The notes under the pieces were generated by a model that was not told the DNA's origin, did no database searches, and saw only the letters and a list, made by a program, of their open reading frames with translations. A stretch of 37,082 bases of DNA from Sphingomonadaceae bacterium (lineage in GTDB: Bacteria > Pseudomonadota > Alphaproteobacteria > Sphingomonadales > Sphingomonadaceae): positions 1-37,082 of the forward strand of contig JAHEGQ010000073.1 of assembly GCA_024645025.1 (NCBI GenBank), in the 5' to 3' direction. The translations under genes and the position numbers were made by a program. The first letter of the stretch is position 1, and each line of letters starts with the position of its first letter. Shown piece by piece: positions 7,594 through 15,681 of the stretch.

Positions 7594-8227
7594 GCTTGCC
7601 CTTCAAGAACGTTCGGCCCGGCAGATTTGGGCACGGCCCAATGGCCATCATGACCAGCTTGTTCGCGGGCTGCGCATTGCCTTACCGGCCGGGATTGCCG
7701 TGTTGGGCCTTTTCCTTGTCCTCGCCCCGGTTTCTAGCCCGAATGGCGATGTCAGCTTCATGCTGGCAAAAGACAGCGTGTCGATGGCACGGGAACGGCT
7801 GCGCGTCACGACGGCCACCTATCGCGGTGAAGACAGCAAGGGCCGGCCCTTTGAAATCTCGGCAGGATCTGCGGTTCAACGCAGTTCGCTAGAGCCGGTC
7901 GTCCGGCTTTCCGATCTGGTCGCCCGCCTGCAATTGGAAGAAGGCCCGGCCACCCTGTCAGCGAAGGCCGGGCGCTATGACATGGAGCGGGAAATCGTTG
8001 CGGTAGATGGGCCGCTGCGGTTTGAAACGGCGGATGGCTATCGCGTGGAAGCCAACAATGTCGCGGTTGGCCTGAAGACGCGCAAGTTGGCCAGCGATTC
8101 TCGCGTGGATGGCACCCTGCCGCTTGGCAGCTTCAGCGCCGGGGGCATACAAGCCGATTTGAAAGCCCGAACGGTGACGCTGAATGGCAGGGCACGCTTG
8201 CATATCGTGCAGCACACGGCCAGATAG
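7586..8227 (+). CDS. lptC: LPS export ABC transporter periplasmic protein LptC
   Basis: From the ATG at 7586 the product is 213 residues: a cytoplasmic N-terminus, one membrane anchor at about 28-49 (LRIALPAGIAVLGLFLVLAP), and a periplasmic beta-jellyroll domain. LptC receives lipopolysaccharide from LptB2FG and passes it to LptA. The domain shows the typical weakly conserved pattern, for example TTATYRGEDSKGRPFEISA and ARLQLEEGPATLSAKAGRYDMEREIVAVDGPLRFETADGYRV. The frame is open further upstream inside rnd, but the ATG at 7586 gives the normal N-terminus and an eight-base overlap with rnd. It sits five bases before lptA. Confidence 0.88.
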   Translation: MSELALQERSARQIWARPNGHHDQLVRGLRIALPAGIAVLGLFLVLAPVSSPNGDVSFMLAKDSVSMARERLRVTTATYRGEDSKGRPFEISAGSAVQRSSLEPVVRLSDLVARLQLEEGPATLSAKAGRYDMEREIVAVDGPLRFETADGYRVEANNVAVGLKTRKLASDSRVDGTLPLGSFSAGGIQADLKARTVTLNGRARLHIVQHTAR

Positions 8228-8232
8228 CAGCC

Positions 8233-8739
8233 ATGCGAAACATCCCTTTTTTGACCGGTCTTGTTCTGCTTGTCGCTGTTCCCGCGCTCGGCCAAGCATT
8301 GAAGGGGCATAACACAGGCGCCCCGGTCGATGTCGAAGCTGACCGAATCGAAGTGCAGGACCGGGCTGACCGCGCGGTCTTTTCTGGCAACGTCGTGGCC
8401 CGCCAGAATGACATGACGTTGAACGCCGGGCGACTGACTGTTGCTTATTCGCGCAATGGGGGCGGTGTCGACATTGAACGGCTGGATGCCTCTGGCGGTG
8501 TGACGGTCCGCAGCGCGAGCGAAACCGCGCGCGGCGAATTCGCAATTTACGACCTGAGCCAGCGGATCATCACCGTCGTTGGCAATGTCCAACTGACGCG
8601 GGGCGGCAATGTGGTGCGCGGTGGGCGATTGGTCATCAATTTGGATACGGGGCGAGCCGTAATGGATGGCCGCGGCGTCAACGATGCTTCGGGCGGGCGC
8701 GTCTCGGGCCGGTTCACAGTCACAGGCCAAACCAAGTAA
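8233..8739 (+). CDS. lptA: LPS transport periplasmic protein LptA
   Basis: A 168-residue protein with a Sec signal peptide at the N-terminus (MRNIPFLTGLVLLVAVPALG, cleavage near ALG-QA) followed by one OstA-like jellyroll domain: PVDVEADRIEVQDRADRAVFSGNVVARQNDMTLNAGRL, then ITVVGNVQLTRGGNVVRGGRLVINLDTGRAVM. LptA forms the periplasmic bridge that carries LPS from LptC to LptD. It lies five bases after lptC and ends 138 bases before lptB, a gap that may hold a secondary promoter. Length and pattern are normal for alphaproteobacteria. Confidence 0.93.
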   Translation: MRNIPFLTGLVLLVAVPALGQALKGHNTGAPVDVEADRIEVQDRADRAVFSGNVVARQNDMTLNAGRLTVAYSRNGGGVDIERLDASGGVTVRSASETARGEFAIYDLSQRIITVVGNVQLTRGGNVVRGGRLVINLDTGRAVMDGRGVNDASGGRVSGRFTVTGQTK

Positions 8740-8786
8740 TTTCACCCAAAAGCGACAAAAACCTGCGTCTGTGGCGCATGGCAAGG

Positions 8787-8814
8787 TTGCCTTTCTGCTA
8801 CGCCGTGCAATATT
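8787..8814 (+). promoter_or_regulatory. Candidate promoter upstream of lptB-rpoN
   Basis: In the 138-base gap between lptA and lptB, TTGCCT (8787-8792) and AATATT (8809-8814) are spaced by 16 bases; each matches four of six consensus positions for the housekeeping sigma factor. The site is about 64 bases before the lptB ATG. A moderate motif match, no other support. Confidence 0.3.
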
Positions 8815-8877
8815 CCTGCCAAACAGGCGACGCATTCACGCAGCGTTTACGAACCCGGCTTAGTCACGACAGGACCG

Positions 8878-9651
8878 ATGATGACACAGGCACCCCTTCT
8901 TGACCGTGACCCGGATGCAAAGCTGGCGGCTGGCGGCTTATCGGTCGTGTCCATCGCCAAATCCTATGACAAGCGGGTGGTGCTGTCCGACGTTTCGCTG
9001 TCTGTCGCCCGGGGCGAGGTGGTGGGCCTGCTCGGCCCCAATGGCGCGGGCAAGACGACCTGCTTTTATTCGATCATGGGGCTGGTGAAGCCCGATGGGG
9101 GCCGCATTGAGCTGGACGGTCAGGATATTACGGGCCTGCCCATGTATCGCCGCGCCATTTTGGGCCTTGGCTATTTGCCGCAGGAAACATCGATCTTTCG
9201 GGGCCTGACCGTTGAACAAAATATCATGGCGGTGCTGGAACTGGCCGAACCGGACGCACAGGCCCGAAGCGGCCGGCTGGAACAACTGCTTGATGAATTT
9301 GGCCTGACGCGGCTGCGCACCGCCCCGGCTATGGCGCTTTCCGGTGGGGAGCGGCGGCGCTGCGAAATCGCGCGGGCCTTGGCGGCTGACCCCTCCATCA
9401 TGCTGCTGGACGAACCCTTTGCCGGCATCGATCCGATTTCGATCGCGGATATTCGCGACCTTGTGAAGCAGTTGAAGCAGCGCCAGATCGGCGTGCTGAT
9501 TACAGACCATAATGTTCGTGAGACGCTGGATATCGTGGATCGAGCGTGCATCATCTATGACGGTCGGGTGCTATTTGCCGGCAGCCCGGAAGATTTGGTC
9601 GCGGATGAAAATGTCCGCCGCCTCTATCTGGGAGAAGGCTTTAGCCTATAG
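8878..9651 (+). CDS. lptB: LPS export ABC transporter ATP-binding protein LptB
   Basis: A 257-residue ABC ATPase. Walker A GPNGAGKTT is at 53-61, the Q-loop at Q102, the ABC signature LSGGE at 154-158, Walker B LLDEP with D178 and E179, and the switch H211 in TDHNV. The segment LPQETSIFRGLTVEQNI is characteristic of LptB. Two copies with LptF and LptG extract LPS from the inner membrane and power its movement along LptC-LptA. An N-terminal extension of about 20 residues (MMTQAPLLDRDPDAKLAAGG) precedes the domain. The start is one of two consecutive ATGs at 8878/8881. rpoN follows two bases after the stop, the common lptB-rpoN arrangement. Confidence 0.96.
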   Translation: MMTQAPLLDRDPDAKLAAGGLSVVSIAKSYDKRVVLSDVSLSVARGEVVGLLGPNGAGKTTCFYSIMGLVKPDGGRIELDGQDITGLPMYRRAILGLGYLPQETSIFRGLTVEQNIMAVLELAEPDAQARSGRLEQLLDEFGLTRLRTAPAMALSGGERRRCEIARALAADPSIMLLDEPFAGIDPISIADIRDLVKQLKQRQIGVLITDHNVRETLDIVDRACIIYDGRVLFAGSPEDLVADENVRRLYLGEGFSL

Positions 9652-9653
9652 CC

Positions 9654-11195
9654 ATGGCGCTCGGCCCGCGTCTTGATCTGCGACAAAGCCAGTCGCTGGT
9701 AATGACGCCACAGTTGCAACAGGCCATCAAGCTGCTGGCGCTTTCAAATCTGGAAATCGAAGCCTTTATTGTCGAAGAAGTGGAACGAAACCCGCTTCTT
9801 GAGGCAGAGCGGGATGCACCTGAAGATCGCTTTGATACCGAAGACACTGCCGATGATGGCGCCGCCCCAGACGATGATCTGGATGGGGGGAGCGGGCCGC
9901 CCGACCCCAGCACCACCGACCACTTGCTGCGCCAGGATGAAGGCCCGGGGGCCGATAGCCCGCTGGACGCCGATTATACCAATGATCTGTTCCACCACGA
10001 CAGCGCGGCAGATGGCGGCCCTGGTTTGGATGGGCGGCTTGGTTTGGACGGTCCGACCAGCAGCAGCAGCTTCGACGATGACGGACCAGATTTTGACAGC
10101 TTTGCCGCAACAGGCCTGTCGTTGCAGGATCATTTGCTGGCACAGGCGGGGGCCGCGCTGTCGGGGCACGCCTATCTGCTTGCCGCCCATATCATCGCGC
10201 AGATTGATGAAGCGGGCTATCTGGTGACGCCTTTGGTCGACATCGCCCTTCAGCTTGGCGTCCCCTTGCCCGAGTGCGAGGCGGCGCTCGCCACCATCCA
10301 GTCCTTTGATCCCACAGGTGTCGGTGCCCGCAGCCTTGCTGAGTGCATCGCCCTTCAAGCGCGCGAAGCTGACCGGCTAGACCCGGCCATGGCCCGCTTG
10401 CTCGACAATCTGGACCTGTTGGCCCTCGGCCGCATTGCCCAGCTGAAACGCATCTGCGCCGTCGATGATGAGGACATGGCCGACATGATCCGCGAAGTCC
10501 GCGGCTATGATCCAAAGCCCGGCCTGCGCTTTGGCGCAGAGCCCGTCCAAAGCATCACGCCCGACATCTTTGTTGTCGCGCGCGGCGCGGGATGGGCCGT
10601 CGAAATCAACAGCGCCAGCCTTCCCCGATTGCTCATCAATCGCAGCTATTATGCCGAATTGCGGCAGGCCGGCTGCGACGATCCGAGTTCCAGAGCCTGG
10701 CTGAATGAATGCCTCACCTCTGCCAATTGGCTGGTCAAGACGCTGGATCAGCGCCAGCGCACCATCCTGAAGGTCGCGTCCGAAATCGTTCGCCAGCAGG
10801 ACGGCTTTTTCCGGCAAGGGGTCAGCCAGCTCAAACCGCTGACCTTGCGCCAGATTGCCGATGTCATCGGGATGCACGAATCAACCGTCAGTCGCGTAAC
10901 CTCCAATAAGTATCTGGCCTGTGCGCGCGGGGTATTTGAGCTGAAATATTTCTTCACCAGCGGCATTGCAGCCGCCGATGGCGGCGACGCCATTTCGGCT
11001 GAGGCCGTGAAAACAGAGATCCGTGCGCTGATTGGCGCGGAAGACCCCAAGGCCATCTTGTCAGACGATACGCTGGTTGATCTGCTCAAGGCCCGGGGCT
11101 TTGACCTCGCGCGCCGCACCGTTGCCAAATATCGCGAGGCAATGGGCATCGGATCATCGGTGCAGCGCCGTCGCCAAAAGGCGATCCGCGGCTGA
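9654..11195 (+). CDS. rpoN: RNA polymerase sigma-54 factor RpoN
   Basis: A 513-residue sigma-54. Region I (about 1-56) has the Gln-rich RQSQSLVMTPQLQQAIKLLALSNLEIEAFI pattern that contacts activators; a long acidic, Ser-rich region II follows (about 60-150); the core-binding domain holds DPTGVGARSLAECIALQ; the helix-turn-helix is LRQIADVIGMHESTVSRVTSNKY; and the RpoN box ARRTVAKYRE is at 486-495, contacting the -24 element. It transcribes genes dependent on AAA+ activators, such as nitrogen regulation. The unusually long acidic linker is plausible for the family. The downstream hpf and ptsN genes found next to rpoN in many Proteobacteria are absent; uppP is convergent instead. Confidence 0.97.
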   Translation: MALGPRLDLRQSQSLVMTPQLQQAIKLLALSNLEIEAFIVEEVERNPLLEAERDAPEDRFDTEDTADDGAAPDDDLDGGSGPPDPSTTDHLLRQDEGPGADSPLDADYTNDLFHHDSAADGGPGLDGRLGLDGPTSSSSFDDDGPDFDSFAATGLSLQDHLLAQAGAALSGHAYLLAAHIIAQIDEAGYLVTPLVDIALQLGVPLPECEAALATIQSFDPTGVGARSLAECIALQAREADRLDPAMARLLDNLDLLALGRIAQLKRICAVDDEDMADMIREVRGYDPKPGLRFGAEPVQSITPDIFVVARGAGWAVEINSASLPRLLINRSYYAELRQAGCDDPSSRAWLNECLTSANWLVKTLDQRQRTILKVASEIVRQQDGFFRQGVSQLKPLTLRQIADVIGMHESTVSRVTSNKYLACARGVFELKYFFTSGIAAADGGDAISAEAVKTEIRALIGAEDPKAILSDDTLVDLLKARGFDLARRTVAKYREAMGIGSSVQRRRQKAIRG

Positions 11196-11210
11196 CACGC
11201 GGTTCAGCCG
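11189..11210. terminator. Hairpin containing both the rpoN and uppP stop codons
   Basis: CGGCTGA (11189-11195) pairs with TCAGCCG (11204-11210) around an eight-base loop. Each arm holds the stop codon of one of the convergent genes. No T-tract follows, so it is a possible but weak bidirectional terminator. Confidence 0.3.
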
Positions 11211-12007
11211 ATCTGGTTCAGCCAGATCAGCGCCACTGTGCCTGCCACAATGCGGTACCAGGCAAAGGGGGTGAAGCCATAGCGCGTCACAACCGCCAGA
11301 AATGCCTTAATGACACCCAGCGCGACCACGAACGACACACCAAAGCCCAAGGCGATATTGCTAATGTCGTGCGCCGCCAAAGCCGCGCCTTCCTTGTAAA
11401 GCGCCAGCGCAGTCGCCCCCATCATCGTCGGGATCGCGACAAAAAAGCTGAACTCTGCAGCGGTCTTGCGGGAAATGCCCATGGCGCGCGCACCCATGAT
11501 GGTCGCCCCAGAACGACTGACGCCCGGGATCATCGACAGGCACTGAACAACCCCGATGGACAGGGCTGTCTTCCAGCTCATCGCCTCTACGCTTTCCGTG
11601 TGCGACCCACGCGCGACGCGCTCGATCACCAAAATGGCGACACCGCCCAAAATCAGCGCCCAAGCAACAATCGCCGGCGTTTCCAGCATCGCCTTAATCG
11701 CCTTGTAAGCGAGCGCGCCCATGAAGGCCGACGGCAAAAAGCCCAAAAGGATGTTGCGGGTAAAACGCAGCGGCCCTTCCTGCCATGAAAAAAGCCCAAC
11801 CGCGACATCCCAGAAGCGTCGCCAATAGAGCACCAAGACCGCCAGAATGGCCCCCAGCTGGATCACGACGTCAAACGCCCCGCCCGACCCGTCCTTGAAC
11901 CCCAGCAACGTGCCCGCCAAGACCAGATGGCCCGTCGACGACACAGGAATGAACTCTGTCAGTCCCTCGACGATGCCCAACAGGATGACGGTCGCTAGGT
12001 CGCTCAT
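11204..12007 (-). CDS. uppP: Undecaprenyl-diphosphatase UppP (BacA)
   Basis: A 267-residue integral membrane protein from the ATG at 12007. The two signature motifs are present: GIVEGLTEFIPVSSTGHL near the N-terminus and IPGVSRSGATI in the second half, with about eight hydrophobic segments. UppP dephosphorylates undecaprenyl diphosphate to recycle the lipid carrier for peptidoglycan and other glycans, and its loss or gain alters bacitracin sensitivity. The frame stays open upstream to 12268 but that part lies within the neighbouring SDR gene. The start overlaps that gene's stop by four bases (ATGA), so the two are translationally coupled. Confidence 0.95.
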   Translation of the reverse strand: MSDLATVILLGIVEGLTEFIPVSSTGHLVLAGTLLGFKDGSGGAFDVVIQLGAILAVLVLYWRRFWDVAVGLFSWQEGPLRFTRNILLGFLPSAFMGALAYKAIKAMLETPAIVAWALILGGVAILVIERVARGSHTESVEAMSWKTALSIGVVQCLSMIPGVSRSGATIMGARAMGISRKTAAEFSFFVAIPTMMGATALALYKEGAALAAHDISNIALGFGVSFVVALGVIKAFLAVVTRYGFTPFAWYRIVAGTVALIWLNQIG

Positions 12008-12936
12008 GCAGCGGCTCCAAACCGGCCATGGCGGCGATAGATCAGCAACCAGCCCGGTGCGACGGCATCCAACGGGGTTGCGACGACACCCAGCGCCGAC
12101 AGGCCCTTGCCCTTGGCCGACACCACATTGTCCGACTGTAGCATCAGCCATTGGTCCCGCGTGATCGGGGCACCCGGCAGCCACCCGGTCAGCGTGGCCA
12201 GCGCGGCGGCCGCAAAATCCGGCACATCGATGAAAAAGCGCGACCGGCCGGTCTTCGCGGCGATCCATTCATTGATCTCGCGCATCGACAGGACTTGGGG
12301 ACCGCCCAGTTCAAACACCTTACCCGCATGAGCGGCCGGGTTTGCGACAAGCGCGGCCACGGCATGGCCGACATCACCGGCAAAAACCGGCTGGAACTTG
12401 GTCTTGCCACCAATCACCGGAATGATCGGGAACGCACGGATCAGCGCTGCAAAGCGATTGATAAAGGCATCCTCCCGCCCAAAGATGATCGAGGGGCGCA
12501 AGAGGATGGCCTTGGCGAAGGCTGCACGAACGGCGGCTTCGCCTTCGCCCTTGGTTCGGCCATAGGCCGACGGGCTTTCCGCATCGGCACCAATGGCCGA
12601 CATATGGATCAGGGTTTTCACGCCAGCGCGCGCGGCTGCCTCGGCGACATGGCGCGCGCCCTCTACATGGATGCGCTGCATATCGGCAAAGCTGCCAACC
12701 AGATTGACGACCGCATCGGCCCCGGCAACAGCTGCGACCAAGGTCTGCGGACGCGTAATATCTGCCGCAACATACGTGATCTGGCCCAGATTCGCCTGCG
12801 CCTTCAGGTAATAGGCATTTTTGGGACGGCGTTCTGCCACGCGCACGCGCGCGCCGCTGCGCAACAGCGCCTCAACCACATAGCGACCGACAAAGCCGCC
12901 GCCGCCAAAAACCGTCACTAGCGTGTCTGTCATCAT
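12004..12936 (-). CDS. NDUFA9-like NAD(P)-binding SDR-family protein
   Basis: About 310 residues with an N-terminal Rossmann motif FGGGGFVGRYVVEALL, then VAADITRPQTL, ADAVVNLVG, LIHMSAIGADAESPSAYGRTKGEGE (atypical extended-SDR active site lacking the usual YxxxK spacing in part) and RPSIIFGREDAFINRFA. This pattern is that of the complex I NDUFA9 subunit family common in alphaproteobacteria. In mitochondria the homologue is an accessory subunit of NADH dehydrogenase; in free bacteria the role is less certain and it is often next to uppP, as here. Starts at 12936 or 12933 are adjacent ATGs; a TTG at 12954 is less likely. Coupled to uppP by an ATGA overlap. Confidence 0.85.
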   Translation of the reverse strand: MMTDTLVTVFGGGGFVGRYVVEALLRSGARVRVAERRPKNAYYLKAQANLGQITYVAADITRPQTLVAAVAGADAVVNLVGSFADMQRIHVEGARHVAEAAARAGVKTLIHMSAIGADAESPSAYGRTKGEGEAAVRAAFAKAILLRPSIIFGREDAFINRFAALIRAFPIIPVIGGKTKFQPVFAGDVGHAVAALVANPAAHAGKVFELGGPQVLSMREINEWIAAKTGRSRFFIDVPDFAAAALATLTGWLPGAPITRDQWLMLQSDNVVSAKGKGLSALGVVATPLDAVAPGWLLIYRRHGRFGAAA

Positions 12937-12987
12937 TCCCAACATCAAAACCAAACGGGCCTATGCCAATGCCCGCGCCAACGCCTG

Positions 12988-13016
12988 TTGACAAGCGCGA
13001 ATGGCCCCCGTAATCG
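12988..13016 (+). promoter_or_regulatory. Candidate tRNA-Leu promoter
   Basis: A perfect TTGACA at 12988-12993 is followed after exactly 17 bases by TAATCG (13011-13016). The predicted start of transcription is about 37 bases before the tRNA. The -10 is weak, as is often seen for alphaproteobacterial stable-RNA promoters. Confidence 0.5.
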
Positions 13017-13059
13017 CGCCGCTTCAATCCGCAGCGATCCGGGATCGGATCCGCGCCGT

Positions 13060-13146
<87 letters not shown>

Positions 13147-13185
13147 TTTCTTGTCGACGACCTATGGCGTTCGCCCTTGGGCCCC

Positions 13186-13202
13186 GCCTATCGCGGATAG
13201 GC
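13186..13202. terminator. Hairpin after tRNA-Leu
   Basis: GCCTATC (13186-13192) pairs perfectly with GATAGGC (13196-13202) around GCG, followed by CTTTC on the plus strand. It lies 40 bases after the tRNA and ten bases before the end of the convergent acyl-CoA dehydrogenase gene. Likely but with only a short T-run. Confidence 0.45.
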
Positions 13203-13211
13203 CTTTCACGA

Positions 13212-14165
13212 TCAGCCGCGGATAAAATCCGCGCTGGTCATGTCTGCGGCCAAACGCAGCGCACCCAAGCGGCGGGCCCAAAAGCTCTCCGCCCCATCGG
13301 CCAACCGCCACGCATGGAGCCGGCGCGTAAAAAGCTGCAGATCATATTCGGCGCTGATGCCTATGGCGCCGTGGACGGCATGGGCAATGCCCGCAATCTC
13401 GGCGGCAGCGATACTCGTGACGTGCTTGGCGGAGGCCGCTGCCTGTTCGGTGGGGGGCAATCCTGATGCGCACCCAATTTGGGCCGCAATCCGCGCGGCG
13501 ATGACGTGTTCAGCCATCACGGCCAATTGCTGTTGGATGGCCTGTTGCTTGGCTATGGGCTTGCCAAACTGAACGCGGTCATTCGCATAGTCCACCGTCA
13601 TCTCCAGCAAGCGGGCAGAGGCCCCGGCAATGGCAGCCGCCCGCAGCACTGCGGCTATCGGCAAGAGGCCGCCCGATGGGGCCACCCCAAGGGCAACGGC
13701 GTGGGACTGGCAGCGCAGTGTGGCGGCCAAAGGCGCATGCTCCCCCGCAGGGACCGCCTCAGCCACCTCGGCAAGCGTCAGGCGCCCGTCCGCTTCTGCC
13801 ACTGCCCAACGGGCGTGTGCCCCACCCAAAACGGGCCAGCGACTGTCCTTGGGCATAAGGACGATTGGTCCGTCGGGCAGCTTGCCGCCGGCAGCAGCGA
13901 TCAGCGCCCGCGCGATCATGGTTTCGCCCACGGGCAGGGGCATGGCAAAGCGGCCCAAGGCCATCAGCAACGGCCCAATTTCCGCAAGGCCAAGCCCCGC
14001 ACCGCCCGCCGCTTCCGGCACAAGGGCGTCCAGATAGCCCGAGCCAGAAACCGCCGCCCAAAGCGCGTCGGCAGACCCGCCCGCATCAATCGCGTGTACA
14101 ACAGCGGGGCTGCACGCGTCCGCCAACAGGCGCACAAAGGGATCAATCAGGATATCTTCGGCCAT
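13212..14165 (-). CDS. Acyl-CoA dehydrogenase, short (partner) subunit
   Basis: A 317-residue member of the acyl-CoA dehydrogenase superfamily, shorter than the usual 380-400 residues. Visible parts are the N-terminal helical domain (VPEAAGGAGLGLAEIGPLLMALGRFAMPLPVGETMIARAL), a reduced middle beta domain, and the C-terminal helical domain with VDYANDRVQFGKPIAKQQAIQQQLAVMAEHV and HAVHGAIGISAEYDLQLFTRRLHAWRL. The FAD-contacting R-x-Q-F-G-K-P-I motif is intact. Its ATG overlaps the stop of the upstream dehydrogenase gene by one base, so the two are coupled and probably form a heteromeric enzyme of the FadE26/27 or ChsE type known from actinobacteria. Substrate unknown; steroid or branched acyl-CoA are possibilities. 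Confidence 0.83.
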   Translation of the reverse strand: MAEDILIDPFVRLLADACSPAVVHAIDAGGSADALWAAVSGSGYLDALVPEAAGGAGLGLAEIGPLLMALGRFAMPLPVGETMIARALIAAAGGKLPDGPIVLMPKDSRWPVLGGAHARWAVAEADGRLTLAEVAEAVPAGEHAPLAATLRCQSHAVALGVAPSGGLLPIAAVLRAAAIAGASARLLEMTVDYANDRVQFGKPIAKQQAIQQQLAVMAEHVIAARIAAQIGCASGLPPTEQAAASAKHVTSIAAAEIAGIAHAVHGAIGISAEYDLQLFTRRLHAWRLADGAESFWARRLGALRLAADMTSADFIRG

Positions 14166-15343
14166 CAGCGCAACCCCAATCCGCGCGCGATGATGCCGCG
14201 CAGAATTTCACGCGTGCCGCCGCGCAAGGAAAAGCTGGGCGCGACCTGCGTGACATAAAGCAGCGTGCGATACAGGTCTGCGTCCACCGTCTCATCCGGG
14301 TGCGCCGCCAGATCATCGCCAATCAGCCGCGGCACATCCTGTTCAAACCCCGTCCCCAAATCCTTGACGAGCGAAGCTTCAACAACCGGGCTTTCGCCCG
14401 CCGCCAGCCGCGCCGTGCAAGCGACCGACATCGCGCGCAGCACGGACAGCCGGGCCGTCAACCCACCCAGCAGCGTCAGGCGCGCATGATCGTCCCGGCC
14501 CACCGCCTTTAGGTGCCGGGCCCAGGCATCCAGCAAGACGACGCTGGAATAAATCCGTTCGGGCCCGCTGCGTTCAAAGGCGAGTTCGGCCGTCACCTGA
14601 TGCCAGCCCTGCCCTTCGGCCCCAACCAGCGCGTCTTCGCCCAAATCCACATTGTCGAAAAAGACTTCGGCAAAATGCGCATCGCCCGTCAGATCGGTGA
14701 TCGGGCGGATATCGACGCCGGGCGCCTTTAAATCGATGATGAGCTGCGACAGCCCGGCATTGCGGTCTTCGGGGCCACCCGATGTGCGCACCAACGCGAT
14801 CATATAATCGCTGTGCATCGAATTGGTCGTCCAGATTTTCTGGCCGTTGACGCGCCAGCCCGTGGCCGTGCGTTCCGCCCGGGTGCGCACGCTGGCCAGA
14901 TCAGATCCGGACCCCGGCTCGCTCATCCCGATGCAGAAAAAGGCGTCGCCCCGGCAGATGCGGGGCAGATAAAATTGGCGTTGCGCCTCTGTGCCGTAAT
15001 TCAGGATCAACGGCGCGCTTTGCCGGTCTGCAATCCAGTGCGCCGCCACGGGTGCGCCCGCCGACAGCAATTCTTCCACCACGACAAAGCGGGCAAAAGG
15101 CCCCCGTCCTGCGCCGCCATAAGCGGGCGGCAAGGTCAGCCCCAGATAGCCGGCGGCCCCCAAGGCCCGGCTGAACGCGGCATCAAAGCCCTGCCACGAC
15201 CGCGCCCGCTGGTCCATCGGCCGATCCCGAATGGCATCCGCAATCAGCGCCCGCACCGGCGCCCGCAGCGCCTCATCCTCTGCCGGGATGCTGGACAATG
15301 TCAGACTGTCAAACACGCGCATTCCTTCCGTTAAGCGCGTCAT
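14165..15343 (-). CDS. Acyl-CoA dehydrogenase, full-length subunit
   Basis: A 392-residue flavoprotein. The FAD/substrate motif is CIGMSEPGSGSDLASVRTRAER, then GWRVNGQKIWTTN in the middle beta domain and SLRGGTREILRGIIARGLGLR at the C-terminus. The C-terminal motif has Gly where MCAD has the catalytic Glu (YEGT), so the base must be elsewhere; the Glu in ELAFERSGPERIYSS, in the position used by isovaleryl-CoA dehydrogenase, is the best candidate. It introduces an alpha-beta double bond into an acyl-CoA and passes electrons to ETF. Coupled to the short partner subunit at 13212-14165. Starts at 15343 or the ATG at 15322 are both possible; the former is only three bases from the divergent toxin fragment. 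Confidence 0.9.
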   Translation of the reverse strand: MTRLTEGMRVFDSLTLSSIPAEDEALRAPVRALIADAIRDRPMDQRARSWQGFDAAFSRALGAAGYLGLTLPPAYGGAGRGPFARFVVVEELLSAGAPVAAHWIADRQSAPLILNYGTEAQRQFYLPRICRGDAFFCIGMSEPGSGSDLASVRTRAERTATGWRVNGQKIWTTNSMHSDYMIALVRTSGGPEDRNAGLSQLIIDLKAPGVDIRPITDLTGDAHFAEVFFDNVDLGEDALVGAEGQGWHQVTAELAFERSGPERIYSSVVLLDAWARHLKAVGRDDHARLTLLGGLTARLSVLRAMSVACTARLAAGESPVVEASLVKDLGTGFEQDVPRLIGDDLAAHPDETVDADLYRTLLYVTQVAPSFSLRGGTREILRGIIARGLGLR

Positions 15344-15346
15344 CCC

Positions 15347-15670
15347 ATGAGACCGCGCTGTTTGGCAAGAATGGTCGGAAGTTTAGGTGTTGCGGGGTGC
15401 CTTTGGTTCGCTGATGATGGCGGTCACTACATCGCGCCCCGGTTTAAGGGGCCGACTGACGCGTTTAATCATTTTGCGCAGAACCGAACCGTCAATCGCG
15501 GTCGGTACCGCGTGATGGAGGACAGATGGGCGCAGGCGCTGAAGCAAGGGAAAAAGGTTTATGTGGAGATTCGCCCCGCCTATGCGGGGCACTCCAAGCG
15601 GCCCTTCCGATTGGATGTAAAATTCGACATCAATGGACAACAAAGCATAGACCGGTTTTCAAATGAGTGA
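15347..15670 (+). pseudogene. Truncated DNA/RNA non-specific endonuclease toxin domain (polymorphic-toxin tip)
   Basis: The 107-residue frame matches the C-terminal part of the ββα-Me-type nuclease domain found at the end of polymorphic toxins (Endonuclea_NS_2 type): DDGGHYIAPRFKGPTDAFNH with the general-base H27 and N41, then AQNRTVNRGRYRVMEDRWAQ with N50, and a final pair of strands (YVEIRPAYAGHSKRP, DVKFDINGQQSIDRFSN). The usual domain begins earlier and is normally attached to a long secreted carrier (Rhs, CdiA or similar). None is present: an in-frame stop lies at 15332 and the divergent dehydrogenase begins there. VAGC at 15-18 resembles a lipobox but I think by chance. Either a decayed remnant or an orphan tip. 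The immunity gene follows after 11 bases. Confidence 0.7.
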
Positions 15671-15681
15671 GGTGATGGGAT

